DNA from: Candidatus Ornithomonoglobus intestinigallinarum
GTDB lineage: Bacteria > Bacillota > Clostridia > UBA1381
Reading direction: 5' to 3'
NCBI GenBank assembly: GCA_018715365.1
Contig: DVLU01000053.1
Coordinates: 1-35,846 of the forward strand
DNA length: 35,846 bases
The notes beneath the pieces were generated by a model that was given only the letters and a program-made list of their open reading frames with translations, searched no databases and had not been told where the DNA came from. The position numbers and the translations under genes were made by a program. Shown piece by piece: positions 23,700-31,044 of the stretch (positions within the stretch are counted from its first letter, which is position 1; each line of letters opens with the position of its first letter).

Positions 23700-24209
23700 A
23701 TGAAAACAAAAACTCTGACCCGCTGCGCGCTCCTCAGCGCCTGCGCGCTTATAATATTCATATTCGAAGCACAGCTCCCTCCCCTCGTGCCCGTTCCCGG
23801 CATAAAGCCGGGGCTTGCGAATATAATGACGCTGCTTGCGTTTTTTACGGTCGGAAGGCGCGGCGCGTTTTCCGTGCTTATTGTGCGAATAATACTCGGC
23901 TCCGTATTTACGGGCAATGCGATGAGCGCGCTTTTCAGCCTTGCCGGCGGCATACTTGCTTATTTTGCGATGCTTTTAATGCTTCGCTTCTTTAAAAGCC
24001 CCGTCCCGGCAAGCGTTGCCGGCGCCTGCGCGCACAATGCCGGTCAGATTGCCGCCGCCGTGCTGATAACAAAAACGCCGCAGGTTGTATATTATCTTCC
24101 CGTGCTGCTTGCTTCGGCCGTTGTTACGGGGCTGTTCACTGGCTTTGTATGCAGGGGCATTTTAAAAATCATCTCAACGCGCGAAAGCGGAAGGGAGCGT
24201 GACCGATGA
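23700..24209 (+). CDS. Gx transporter family membrane protein (Hpre_diP_synt_I family)
   Basis: Small integral membrane protein of about 169 residues and 5 helices. It matches the family once named heptaprenyl diphosphate synthase component I and now usually called Gx transporter, which resembles ECF S-components. Motifs visible are the FEAQLPPLVPVPGIKPGLANI segment after the first helix, ARILLG-like VRIILGSVFTG, and HNAGQ (about residue 114). The substrate is not established. I chose the ATG at 23700 because the family begins just before a MKTKxL-like helix; no ribosome binding site is visible, and longer frames back to 23640 would run through the hairpin. It overlaps apbE by 4 bases, so the two are coupled. 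In Clostridia this family often neighbours Rnf, NusG-II and ApbE genes. Confidence 0.82.
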   Translation: MKTKTLTRCALLSACALIIFIFEAQLPPLVPVPGIKPGLANIMTLLAFFTVGRRGAFSVLIVRIILGSVFTGNAMSALFSLAGGILAYFAMLLMLRFFKSPVPASVAGACAHNAGQIAAAVLITKTPQVVYYLPVLLASAVVTGLFTGFVCRGILKIISTRESGRERDR

Positions 24210-25195
24210 AACGTTTTTTTAAAATTTCCGCGCTTGCCGCCGCGCTTTCGCTTCTGCTTTCCGCCTGCGGCGAGCGCCGTTATCAAAAGGAAATATTTGC
24301 GATGGATACCGTTATGGATTTGACAGTATACGCAAAAAGCGAGGACGTTATAAACGGCGCGGCGCAGCTTATATTCGAGCTTGATTCGGAGCTTGACAAT
24401 AACGATGCCGGGAGCGCTCTGTCACGGCTCAATGCGTCGGGCGGCGGCGAAATGACGCGGAGCATATGCGATATTGTAAATACCGCCGCCGATATTTACT
24501 CAAAAACTGACGGCAGCTTTGATATAACCGTCGCGCCCGTTATGCGCGCATGGGGCTTTTACGAAAAAGATTTCCGCGTCCCGGCGGATTCGGAGCTCTC
24601 GGCGGCGCTTTCGAAAACGGGCTTCGATAAGCTTAAAATAAACGGTCGGAATATCGAGCTTTGCGGCACGGAGCTTGACTTGGGCGGTATCGCAAAGGGC
24701 TATGCGGCCGATAAAACGATAGAATACTTTAAAGAAAACAACGTCGGCTCGGCGCTTATTTCCCTCGGCGGGAACGTGTATGCGCTCGGCAAAAACCCGA
24801 ACGGCAGACCGTGGACCGTTGCCGTCGCCGACCCGAACGATCCGGAAAACATTCTGGGCGAGCTTGAAGCCGCCGATATATCCGTTGTCACGTCGGGGAT
24901 ATACATGCGGAATTTTGAGCTTGACGGTAAATTTTATCACCATATAACAGACCCCGAAACGGGAAAAAATCCCGAAAACAATCTTGCGTCCGTAACGGTT
25001 GCCGGGCCGTGCTCGGCCGTATGCGACGCGCTTTCCACCGCCTTTTTTGTGATGGGCGAAGAAAAGGCATCGGAATATCTTAAAAAATACGGCGGCGTTG
25101 AAGCGCTTTTTGTGTATAAGGACGGCAGCATTTCCGCGTCCGGCGGGCTTGCCGACACGTTCAAAACGGAGCACACGATAAAAATTATACATTAA
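24206..25195 (+). CDS. apbE: FAD:protein FMN transferase (ApbE), lipoprotein
   Basis: ApbE attaches FMN covalently to a Thr/Ser of target proteins such as Rnf, Nqr or other extracytoplasmic flavoproteins, outside the membrane. The 329-residue product has a lipoprotein signal (MKRFF, hydrophobic core, LLSAC with Cys21). MDTVMDLTVYA and the Asp/Gly-rich ITVAPVMRAWGF follow. The FAD-site segment is ELDLGGIAKGYAADK (about 154-168), then SLGGNVYALGKNPNG. The C-terminal AVCDALSTAFFVMG closes the domain. GGGAG precedes the start, which overlaps the Gx transporter stop. No Rnf or Nqr genes lie in the window, so its targets are elsewhere. Confidence 0.93.
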   Translation: MKRFFKISALAAALSLLLSACGERRYQKEIFAMDTVMDLTVYAKSEDVINGAAQLIFELDSELDNNDAGSALSRLNASGGGEMTRSICDIVNTAADIYSKTDGSFDITVAPVMRAWGFYEKDFRVPADSELSAALSKTGFDKLKINGRNIELCGTELDLGGIAKGYAADKTIEYFKENNVGSALISLGGNVYALGKNPNGRPWTVAVADPNDPENILGELEAADISVVTSGIYMRNFELDGKFYHHITDPETGKNPENNLASVTVAGPCSAVCDALSTAFFVMGEEKASEYLKKYGGVEALFVYKDGSISASGGLADTFKTEHTIKIIH

Positions 25196-25241
25196 GCTGC
25201 ATATACTTACCGTCATTTTTGCCGAATTTTTTATTTTGCTA

Positions 25242-25270
25242 TTGTATTTAAAGCGGTTTTCTGTTAAAAT
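25242..25270 (+). promoter_or_regulatory. Promoter for the diaminopimelate dehydrogenase gene
   Basis: TTGTAT at 25242-25247 and TAAAAT at 25265-25270 are 17 bases apart, with TGT directly before the -10 box, about 38 bases before the start codon. Confidence 0.7.
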
Positions 25271-25307
25271 ACTGTTACGACCAAAAGAGAGAAAGGAATG
25301 ACAAAAC

Positions 25308-26285
25308 ATGAAAATAGGAATTTTGGGCTACGGCAATCTCGGACGCGGAATCGAAAGCGCGGTACGCCAAAACGACGATATTGAGCTGACGGCCGTATTT
25401 ACGCGCCGCGATCCCTCGAGCGTTAAAACGGCAACGGGCATACCCGTATATTCAACCGTTGACGCAATGAAGCTGAAGGATAATATAGACGTGCTTATAT
25501 TATGCGGCGGCAGCGCAACCGACCTGCCGGTGCAGACGCCCGAATATGCAAAATATTTCAATGTTATAGACAGCTTTGACACACACGCAAAAATCCCCGA
25601 GCATTTTGCGGCGGTTGACGCGGCAGCAAAGGCCGGCGGCAAAGTGGGTATAATCTCAGTCGGCTGGGACCCGGGCATGTTCTCGCTTAACCGTCTTTAC
25701 GCAAACGCGATCCTTCCCGACGGCAAGGACTATACGTTCTGGGGCAAGGGCGTAAGCCAGGGCCATTCGGACGCGGTGCGCCGCATAGAGGGCGTTAAAG
25801 ACGCAAAGCAGTATACGATACCCGTTCCGGAGGCTCTTGACGCAGTGCGCGGCGGCACGGACCCCGAGCTTACAACACGTCAGAAGCACACGCGCGAATG
25901 CTTTGTTGTTGCCGAGGACGGAGCCGATAAAGAAAGAATAGAGCGTGAAATCAAAACAATGCCCAATTATTTCTCCGATTATGATACAACCGTTCATTTT
26001 ATAACGGAGGAGGAACTGAAGGCAAACCACAGCGGCATACCTCACGGCGGTTTTGTTATAAGAAGCGGCAAAACGGGTCTTGACGGCGAACACCGCCATA
26101 TAATAGAATACAGCCTTAAGCTTGATTCAAACCCCGAATTTACGTCGTCTGTGCTGATTGCATATGCAAGAGCGGCGTATCGTTTGAGCAAAGAGGGTCA
26201 AACGGGCTGCAAGACTGTATTTGACATACCTCCCGCATATCTCTGCAAAGAGGACGGAGCATATCTGCGGGCACATATGCTTTAA
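25308..26285 (+). CDS. ddh: Meso-diaminopimelate D-dehydrogenase
   Basis: Ddh makes meso-diaminopimelate directly from tetrahydrodipicolinate, ammonia and NADPH, a one-step route to the peptidoglycan cross-linking amino acid and lysine precursor. The 325-residue product has an N-terminal Rossmann motif (GILGYGNLGRGI, residues 3-14) and VFTRRDPSS in the NADP-ribose region. Substrate-domain signatures follow: VGWDPGMFSLNR, FWGKGVSQGHSDAVRRIEGV and HSGIPHGGFVIRSG, all close to the Corynebacterium/Clostridium enzymes. AGAAAGGAATG lies upstream of the ATG. It is a single-gene unit with its own promoter and a terminator-like structure behind it. No dap genes are adjacent. Confidence 0.94.
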   Translation: MKIGILGYGNLGRGIESAVRQNDDIELTAVFTRRDPSSVKTATGIPVYSTVDAMKLKDNIDVLILCGGSATDLPVQTPEYAKYFNVIDSFDTHAKIPEHFAAVDAAAKAGGKVGIISVGWDPGMFSLNRLYANAILPDGKDYTFWGKGVSQGHSDAVRRIEGVKDAKQYTIPVPEALDAVRGGTDPELTTRQKHTRECFVVAEDGADKERIEREIKTMPNYFSDYDTTVHFITEEELKANHSGIPHGGFVIRSGKTGLDGEHRHIIEYSLKLDSNPEFTSSVLIAYARAAYRLSKEGQTGCKTVFDIPPAYLCKEDGAYLRAHML

Positions 26286-26330
26286 TAAACAATCATTATT
26301 TTTATGCGGGGGACTGCTGCGTTTTTGCAA

Positions 26331-26373
26331 GCGCGGGTTCCCCGCGCCCTGTTACGGGGAATTTTTTATTTTT
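26331..26373 (+). terminator. Terminator-like leader with mutually exclusive hairpins, between ddh and larB
   Basis: TTCCCC (26338-26343) pairs with GGGGAA (26356-26361), directly followed by TTTTTTATTTTT, an intrinsic terminator. The same CCCC can instead pair in GCGCGGG-TTC-CCCGCGC (26331-26347), which would break the terminator. An upstream GCGGGG near 26306 could also compete. It ends ddh and may attenuate larB. Confidence 0.6.
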
Positions 26374-26403
26374 CTATTTTTGCCGGCACGGAGGTTGATA
26401 ACG

Positions 26404-27165
26404 TTGGAGCAAAACGAAGTAAGGGCTGTACTTGAGCGCGTGGCCGGCGGCGAACTGTCGGTTGACGAGGCGTTTGTTAAAATAAAGGAAGCGCCGTTTA
26501 CGGAGCTCGGCTATGCCAAGCCGGACTGCCAGCGCGGCGTGCGTCTCGGCGTGCCGGAGGTCATATACGGCGAGGGGAAAACCGCGGAGCAAATAGCGGG
26601 CATTTCCGCTTCGCTGCTCGAATGCGGTCAGAAAACGGTGCTTATAACGCGCCTTTCAAAAGAAAAGGCTTCTCAGGCGGAAAAGCTGCTGCCGAAAGGC
26701 TCCGCGCTCGATTACAGGCCCGAGGGCCGCATCGGAATAATCGGCGAGCCGACGCATGAGCGTATCGGAAAAATCGTTATCGCCGCGGGCGGCACGAGCG
26801 ATATTCCCGTTGCGGAGGAGGCGGCGATAACTGCCGAGGTCCTCGGCAACAACGTTGTACGCCTTTACGACGTCGGCGTTGCCGGGCTGCACCGGCTGCT
26901 TTCACACGCGGACGACATAATGAGCGCAAAAGCAATAATAGCCATAGCCGGAATGGAGGGCGCGCTTGCAAGCGTCATAGGCGGTCTTGCGGACTGCCCC
27001 GTTATAGCCGTACCGACAAGCATCGGCTACGGCGCGTCGTTTAACGGTCTTGCCGCGCTGCTTTCAATGCTCAATTCCTGCGCAAGCGGCGTGAGCGTAG
27101 TAAACATAGACAACGGCTTCGGCGCATCATATCAGGCAAGCATGATTAACAGGCGGAGCAAATAA
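26404..27165 (+). CDS. larB: Nickel-pincer cofactor biosynthesis carboxylase LarB
   Basis: LarB carboxylates and hydrolyses nicotinic acid adenine dinucleotide, the first step toward the nickel-pincer nucleotide cofactor of lactate racemase-type enzymes. The C-terminal half is a PurE-like domain. Visible motifs are PEVIYGEGKTAEQIAGI (about 58-74), IVIAAGGTSDIPVAEEAAITAE (about 122-143), the DVGVAGLHR loop, and VAVPTSIGYGAS-like AVPTSIGYGASFNGLAALLSML. I chose TTG 26404 because GGAGG lies 9 bases upstream and no ATG or GTG fits; this gives 253 residues, normal for the family. The longer frame from 26221 runs through the ddh end and the terminator and is not real. larC follows 29 bases later. 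Confidence 0.93.
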   Translation: MEQNEVRAVLERVAGGELSVDEAFVKIKEAPFTELGYAKPDCQRGVRLGVPEVIYGEGKTAEQIAGISASLLECGQKTVLITRLSKEKASQAEKLLPKGSALDYRPEGRIGIIGEPTHERIGKIVIAAGGTSDIPVAEEAAITAEVLGNNVVRLYDVGVAGLHRLLSHADDIMSAKAIIAIAGMEGALASVIGGLADCPVIAVPTSIGYGASFNGLAALLSMLNSCASGVSVVNIDNGFGASYQASMINRRSK

Positions 27166-27194
27166 TAAAAACAATCCCCGAAAGGACAAATATT

Positions 27195-28409
27195 ATGAAA
27201 ACATTATATATTGACTGCGGTATGGGCGCGGCGGGCGATATGCTTATGTCGGCGCTTCTTGAACTGCATCCCGAGCCAGGCGCATTTATAGAGAAAATGA
27301 ACTCTATATGCCTGCCGAAGGTTAAAATAAGCCGCAAAACGGATGTGAAGTGCGGAATAACTGGAACGCATATCGACGTAACCGTCGGCGGCGTGCGCGA
27401 GGATGAGCATATGCACGGTCATTCGCATTCGCACAGTCATTCGCATGAGCACAGCCATTCCCGCGAACATACGCACATGAGCATGAACGGCATAAGAAAC
27501 ATCGTTTCCGGGCTTGATATACCGGAAAGCGTAAAAAGCGATGTTTTAAACATTTACACCATTATTGCCGAGGCGGAAAGCGCGGCGCACGGGCGTCCCG
27601 TCGAGGCCGTACATTTTCACGAGGTCGGCACAATGGACGCCGTTGCCGATATTACCGGCGTCTGCCTGCTCCTTCATGAGCTTAGGCCCGAAAAAATAAT
27701 CGCATCGCCCGTCCGTACCGGCAGCGGAACTGTCCGCTGCGCTCACGGCGTTCTGCCCGTCCCGGCGCCCGCCACGGCTTATATTTTAAAAGGCATCCCG
27801 ACATACGGCGGAAATATCCGCGGCGAGCTCTGCACGCCGACAGGCGCCGCGCTGCTTAAATATTTCGCTGACGAATTCGGCGATATGCCCGTTATGAAAA
27901 CGGAAAAAATAGGCTACGGCATGGGCACAAAGGATTTCGAGGCGGCAAACTGCGTGCGCATGATGCTCGGCGAAACGGACGAAGAATCGACGGACGTTTA
28001 TGAGCTTTGCTGCAATATTGACGACATGACCGGCGAGGAGCTCGGCTTTGCCTGCGATATGCTTATGAAGTCGGGCGCGCTTGACGTTTTCACCGTTCCC
28101 GTAGGCATGAAAAAAGGCCGTCCCGGAACGCTGCTTGTCTGCATATGCGGCCGCGAACAAAGGGACAGTCTTACAAAAGCAATATTCGGATATACGTCAA
28201 CTCTCGGCGTGCGCGAGCATATATGCCGCCGGCACGTTATGGCGCGCCGCGAGGAAACGATAGAAACACCGTACGGCAGCGTGCGCATAAAGCGCTCGGG
28301 GGGCTTTGGCACAGCCGGGCAAAAGGCCGAATATGACGATATAGCAAAAATCGCCGAGGAGAAATCCTTATCGCTCAAGGCGGCAAAAGCCCTGCTCGGC
28401 GTCGAATAA
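27195..28409 (+). CDS. larC: Nickel insertion protein LarC of the nickel-pincer cofactor
   Basis: LarC inserts nickel into the sulfur-loaded pyridinium nucleotide in a CTP-dependent cyclometallation, completing the cofactor. The 404-residue product opens with TLYIDCGMGAAGDMLMSALLEL. Residues 72-94 hold eleven histidines, a probable nickel-binding stretch. HFHEVGTMDAVADITG and SGTVRCAHGVLPVPAPAT follow. The C-terminal half contains CNIDDMTGEELGFACDMLM and FTVPVGMKKGRPGTLLV, the part called LarC2. In Lactobacillus plantarum the two halves are joined by a programmed frameshift, but here they are one open frame. AAAGGA lies 8 bases before the ATG. larE (sulfur transfer) is not in the window. Confidence 0.95.
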   Translation: MKTLYIDCGMGAAGDMLMSALLELHPEPGAFIEKMNSICLPKVKISRKTDVKCGITGTHIDVTVGGVREDEHMHGHSHSHSHSHEHSHSREHTHMSMNGIRNIVSGLDIPESVKSDVLNIYTIIAEAESAAHGRPVEAVHFHEVGTMDAVADITGVCLLLHELRPEKIIASPVRTGSGTVRCAHGVLPVPAPATAYILKGIPTYGGNIRGELCTPTGAALLKYFADEFGDMPVMKTEKIGYGMGTKDFEAANCVRMMLGETDEESTDVYELCCNIDDMTGEELGFACDMLMKSGALDVFTVPVGMKKGRPGTLLVCICGREQRDSLTKAIFGYTSTLGVREHICRRHVMARREETIETPYGSVRIKRSGGFGTAGQKAEYDDIAKIAEEKSLSLKAAKALLGVE

Positions 28410-28416
28410 TAAATAT

Positions 28417-28785
28417 CTATTCGGGCGTAACGGTCATCCTGTTCGGAAGGCACGTTATCGGCGCGGGATTTTTACAGCCTATCCCGCGCCTGCCCTGCTC
28501 AATACATATTTTATCGGGACATGTCGCTTCAATAACGCGCACCGTCCCGTCTTTTATTTCAAGCGTGTTTTCCCCGCCGTTATACGGCGAAGGGACCGTT
28601 ATCACCGTGCTTCTGCCGTCCGTATATTCCGCAAGGTCTATAACGGCAAACTCCTCGCCGTTTGACATTATCCTGACGACGGATTTTTCGGACAATGCCG
28701 GATCAAGCGCCATATATGCGCCCGCTCCGGCGGCGGCAGCCGCCGCAGCCGCTGCCGCGGCACATACTCTTAATTTGTTTTTCAC
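28417..28785 (-). CDS. NusG domain II-containing protein (membrane-anchored)
   Basis: A 122-residue protein with an N-terminal membrane helix that is almost pure alanine (encoded by a GCC/GCG/GCA run), then a NusG_II beta-domain. The domain ends with TCPDKICIEQG, GIGCKNPAP and TCLPNRMTV, carrying the four conserved Cys of this family. The role is unknown; these proteins commonly sit beside Gx transporter, ApbE and Rnf genes in Clostridia, and relatives of the first two are 4 kb away here. I chose GTG 28785, with GGAG 7 bases upstream; the frame continues up to a TTG at 28866 inside malQ but has no ribosome binding site there. It follows malQ by 37 bases in the same direction. Confidence 0.88.
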   Translation of the reverse strand: MKNKLRVCAAAAAAAAAAAGAGAYMALDPALSEKSVVRIMSNGEEFAVIDLAEYTDGRSTVITVPSPYNGGENTLEIKDGTVRVIEATCPDKICIEQGRRGIGCKNPAPITCLPNRMTVTPE

Positions 28786-28822
28786 TGCCTTACTCCAAAA
28801 ATTATTTTTGCTTTTCAAATAA

Positions 28823-30301
28823 TTATCTTCCGTAAGTTTCCGTGAGCGCGCGTATGCGCTTTGCAAGCCCGTCCGTGAACACGCCCTCCGCGGCGCGCCA
28901 CTCCCAGTTTCCGCCGAGCGTCGATGGCGTGTTCATCCTCGCCTCCGAACCGAGACCGAGATAATCCTGCATCTGTATCACCGCCGTGTCGGACACGCTC
29001 CCAAGCGCGGCGCGTATAATCCTTTCGGCAATTATTTCGGGGCAGTCGCTTTTAACGTCAAGATATTCGCGGCAAAACGCAAGCGACGCATCGTCAAGCT
29101 CGTTTATCCAGCCCATAAGCGTATCGTTATCGTGCGTGCCGGTGTAGACAACGCTGTTTTTATCGTAATTATACGGCAGGTAATCGCTCTTTTCACGCGG
29201 GTCAAACGCAAATTCCAGCACCTTCATGCCGGGGAAGCCGCTTTTTTTTAGCATATCGCGCACCGATTCGGTCAGAAAACCAAGGTCCTCGGCAATTATC
29301 GGCAGCTTGCCGAGCTTCTTTTCAAGCTCCTCAAAAAAGGCTATACCCGGACCCGTGCACCAGCTTCCGTTTTCTGCCGTCCTGTCGCCGTACGGTACCG
29401 AATAATATTCGTCAAAGCCTCGGAAATGGTCTATTCGTACAATATCATAAAGCTCCGACGACGCCGTAAGCCTGTCGGCCCACCAATTATAGCCCGTTTC
29501 CTTATGGCGCTTCCATGCGTAAAGAGGATTGCCCCAAAGCTGGCCCGTAGGCGAAAAGCCGTCCGGCGGACAGCCCGCCACGCGCGTCGGCAAAAGCTCC
29601 CCGTCAAGCTCAAACAAATCGGGATATACCCATACGTCGGCGCTGTCGAGCGCAACGTATATCGGAATATCGCCTATTATTTTTATTCCGTTATCGTTGG
29701 CGTATTTTTTTAACGCGCTCCACTGCTCAAAAAACTTAAACTGCAAAAACTCCCAAAATTCTATTTCATCACTGTTTTCGTTCTTGAAAACCCACAGCGC
29801 GTGAGGATCCCTCTTTTTTAAGCCGTCCTCCCATTCGAGCCACGGCGCGCCGTCATGAGCGTTTTTCATCGTCATGAACATTGCGTAATTTGAAATCCAG
29901 TTTTCGTTTTCCCAAAGGAATTCACCGAAGCCCTTTTTGTCCGTTTTCTTAAAATTGTCAAACGCCTTCCTCAAAACTCTGTAGCGCTTTTCGTACATCA
30001 GCGCATAATCAACGTATTCCCTGTTCCCGCACCATTTTATATGCGAATAATCCGATTTTTTAAGCAGCCCGTCCTTTGCCAGCATATCAAGGTCGATAAA
30101 GTACGGATTGCCCGCACGGGTGGAAAACGATTGGTACGGCGAATCACCGTAGCTTGTGGGACAAATGGGCAGTATCTGCCAGTAGGTCTGCCCCGCCTTC
30201 TTTAAAAAATCAACGAATTTATACGCTTCCTCCCCGACAGTGCCTATGCCGTATTTTGACGGCAGCGAAGATATGTGAAGAAGTATTCCGCTTGCTCTCA
30301 T
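28823..30301 (-). CDS. malQ: 4-alpha-glucanotransferase (amylomaltase)
   Basis: MalQ (GH77) transfers alpha-1,4-glucan segments between maltodextrins in the cytoplasm, used for starch/maltose use or glycogen turnover. The start at 30301 has GGAGG 8 bases upstream and gives MRASGILLHISSLPSKYGIG; the longer frame upstream is leader RNA, not protein. The 492-residue product has SYGDSPYQSFSTRAGNPYFID (about 50-70). The nucleophile is Asp291 in VRIDHFRGFDEYY, the acid/base is Glu338 in IIAEDLGF, and the third carboxylate is Asp391 in GTHDNDT. The C-terminus has MQDYLGLG and MNTPST. Length is normal. It has its own promoter and a structured leader. No other maltose genes are adjacent. Confidence 0.96.
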   Translation of the reverse strand: MRASGILLHISSLPSKYGIGTVGEEAYKFVDFLKKAGQTYWQILPICPTSYGDSPYQSFSTRAGNPYFIDLDMLAKDGLLKKSDYSHIKWCGNREYVDYALMYEKRYRVLRKAFDNFKKTDKKGFGEFLWENENWISNYAMFMTMKNAHDGAPWLEWEDGLKKRDPHALWVFKNENSDEIEFWEFLQFKFFEQWSALKKYANDNGIKIIGDIPIYVALDSADVWVYPDLFELDGELLPTRVAGCPPDGFSPTGQLWGNPLYAWKRHKETGYNWWADRLTASSELYDIVRIDHFRGFDEYYSVPYGDRTAENGSWCTGPGIAFFEELEKKLGKLPIIAEDLGFLTESVRDMLKKSGFPGMKVLEFAFDPREKSDYLPYNYDKNSVVYTGTHDNDTLMGWINELDDASLAFCREYLDVKSDCPEIIAERIIRAALGSVSDTAVIQMQDYLGLGSEARMNTPSTLGGNWEWRAAEGVFTDGLAKRIRALTETYGR

Positions 30302-30343
30302 ATATGTATCCTCCGTTTTTTGATTTCCGCGGCAATACGCGGA

Positions 30344-30362
30344 CGCGGCTGCCGCAGCCGCG
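30344..30362 (-). promoter_or_regulatory. Perfect 19-base GC palindrome in the malQ leader
   Basis: CGCGGCTGC-G-GCAGCCGCG pairs completely apart from the central base, and lies between the malQ promoter and start codon. No U-tract follows it in the transcript. It may be a leader hairpin or an operator; the same bases falsely extend the malQ reading frame with alanines. Confidence 0.5.
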
Positions 30363-30380
30363 CATAAAAACAACATAGAT

Positions 30381-30409
30381 ATTATACAATAAAAGAAATT
30401 ACATTTCAA
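30381..30409 (-). promoter_or_regulatory. Sigma-A promoter for malQ
   Basis: On the minus strand TTGAAA (30409-30404) and TATAAT (30386-30381) are 17 bases apart, about 80 bases before the malQ start. Confidence 0.85.
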
Positions 30410-30449
30410 GCCCCATTATGAACAATTTATGAACTTTATTTTTTAGCCC

Positions 30450-30478
30450 TTGACACTTTCGGCGCAATATTATATAAT
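30450..30478 (+). promoter_or_regulatory. Consensus sigma-A promoter for the marR-ABC exporter genes
   Basis: TTGACA at 30450-30455 and TATAAT at 30473-30478 are 17 bases apart, a perfect consensus, and the probable operator sits directly behind the -10 box. Confidence 0.9.
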
Positions 30479-30481
30479 TTA

Positions 30482-30495
30482 TGTAGCAAGCTACA
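30482..30495. promoter_or_regulatory. Probable MarR operator
   Basis: TGTAGC-AA-GCTACA, a perfect 6-bp inverted repeat with a 2-base centre, begins 4 bases after the -10 box and so covers the transcription start. This is the usual place for autorepression by a MarR dimer. Confidence 0.65.
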
Positions 30496-30514
30496 GAAAG
30501 AGAGGTGACGCTAA

Positions 30515-30964
30515 ATGAAACCTGAGGAGGGTATTGGCTTTTACATAAAAAGGATAAACGATTATATCCTTGCCGATACTAACGAGCGTCTAAAAAAACT
30601 CGACCTCACGTTTTCGCAGATGCACATACTCATATATATCCTTATGCACGGCGGCAGGGACGTCCGGCAGCGGGATATACTTCATTATTTTAACATTGCT
30701 CATCCGACTGTTGTAGGTCTTTTGCGGCGTATGGAGAAAAAGGGGCTTGTTTGCGTCGAAAGCGACCCCGACGACAGGCGCGGCAACTGCGTTACGGCGC
30801 TCCCCAAGGCAAACGCCATTTTGGAGCAGCTTAAGGAAGGCCAGCTTCACATCGAAGCGCTTTTAACAAAGGAGCTTACACCGGAGCAGCAGGCTGAGCT
30901 TAAAAAAATCTTAAAGATAATATACGGCGGAATGTACGGTAACGGTGAAGAAAAGCAGCCATAA
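30515..30964 (+). CDS. MarR family transcriptional regulator
   Basis: A 149-residue winged-helix regulator, the normal MarR length. Helices 1-2 are in FYIKRINDYILADTNERLKKLDLTFSQMHIL. The recognition helix lies in NIAHPTVVGLLRRMEKKGLV (about 61-80), and the wing is SDPDDRRGNCVTALPKA with the typical DxRR. The C-terminal dimerisation helices follow. GAGGTGA precedes the ATG. It is directly upstream of a two-subunit ABC exporter with 80 bases between, so it probably represses itself and the exporter in response to a small-molecule ligand. The ligand cannot be inferred. Confidence 0.93.
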   Translation: MKPEEGIGFYIKRINDYILADTNERLKKLDLTFSQMHILIYILMHGGRDVRQRDILHYFNIAHPTVVGLLRRMEKKGLVCVESDPDDRRGNCVTALPKANAILEQLKEGQLHIEALLTKELTPEQQAELKKILKIIYGGMYGNGEEKQP

Positions 30965-31044
30965 CCGTTTATTTTTTTGATATTGTTCGGAAAAATAATA
31001 TTTTCGCTTATATTATTATTATGAAAAAATGCAGGAGGGATTAC

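Noticed and set aside
26221-26403. N-terminal extension of LarB
   Set aside because: This frame overlaps the ddh end in another frame and runs through the terminator; the family-like sequence begins at 26404 behind GGAGG.
27410-27480. Short repeats in larC as a CRISPR or tandem DNA repeat
   Set aside because: The repeats are codons for alternating His and Ser in the metal-binding linker; there are no regular spacers.
27195-28409. Programmed frameshift in larC
   Set aside because: LarC1 and LarC2 parts are in one continuous frame, so no frameshift is needed.
28720-28785. Frameshift or low-complexity artefact in the NusG-II gene N-terminus
   Set aside because: The alanine run works as a membrane helix, the frame stays open into a well-conserved domain, and a binding site precedes the GTG.
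30302-30409. N-terminal extension of MalQ with an alanine-rich, signal-like segment
   Set aside because: The extension is encoded by the malQ leader palindrome and begins upstream of the transcription start; the start at 30301 has a strong ribosome binding site and matches the family.
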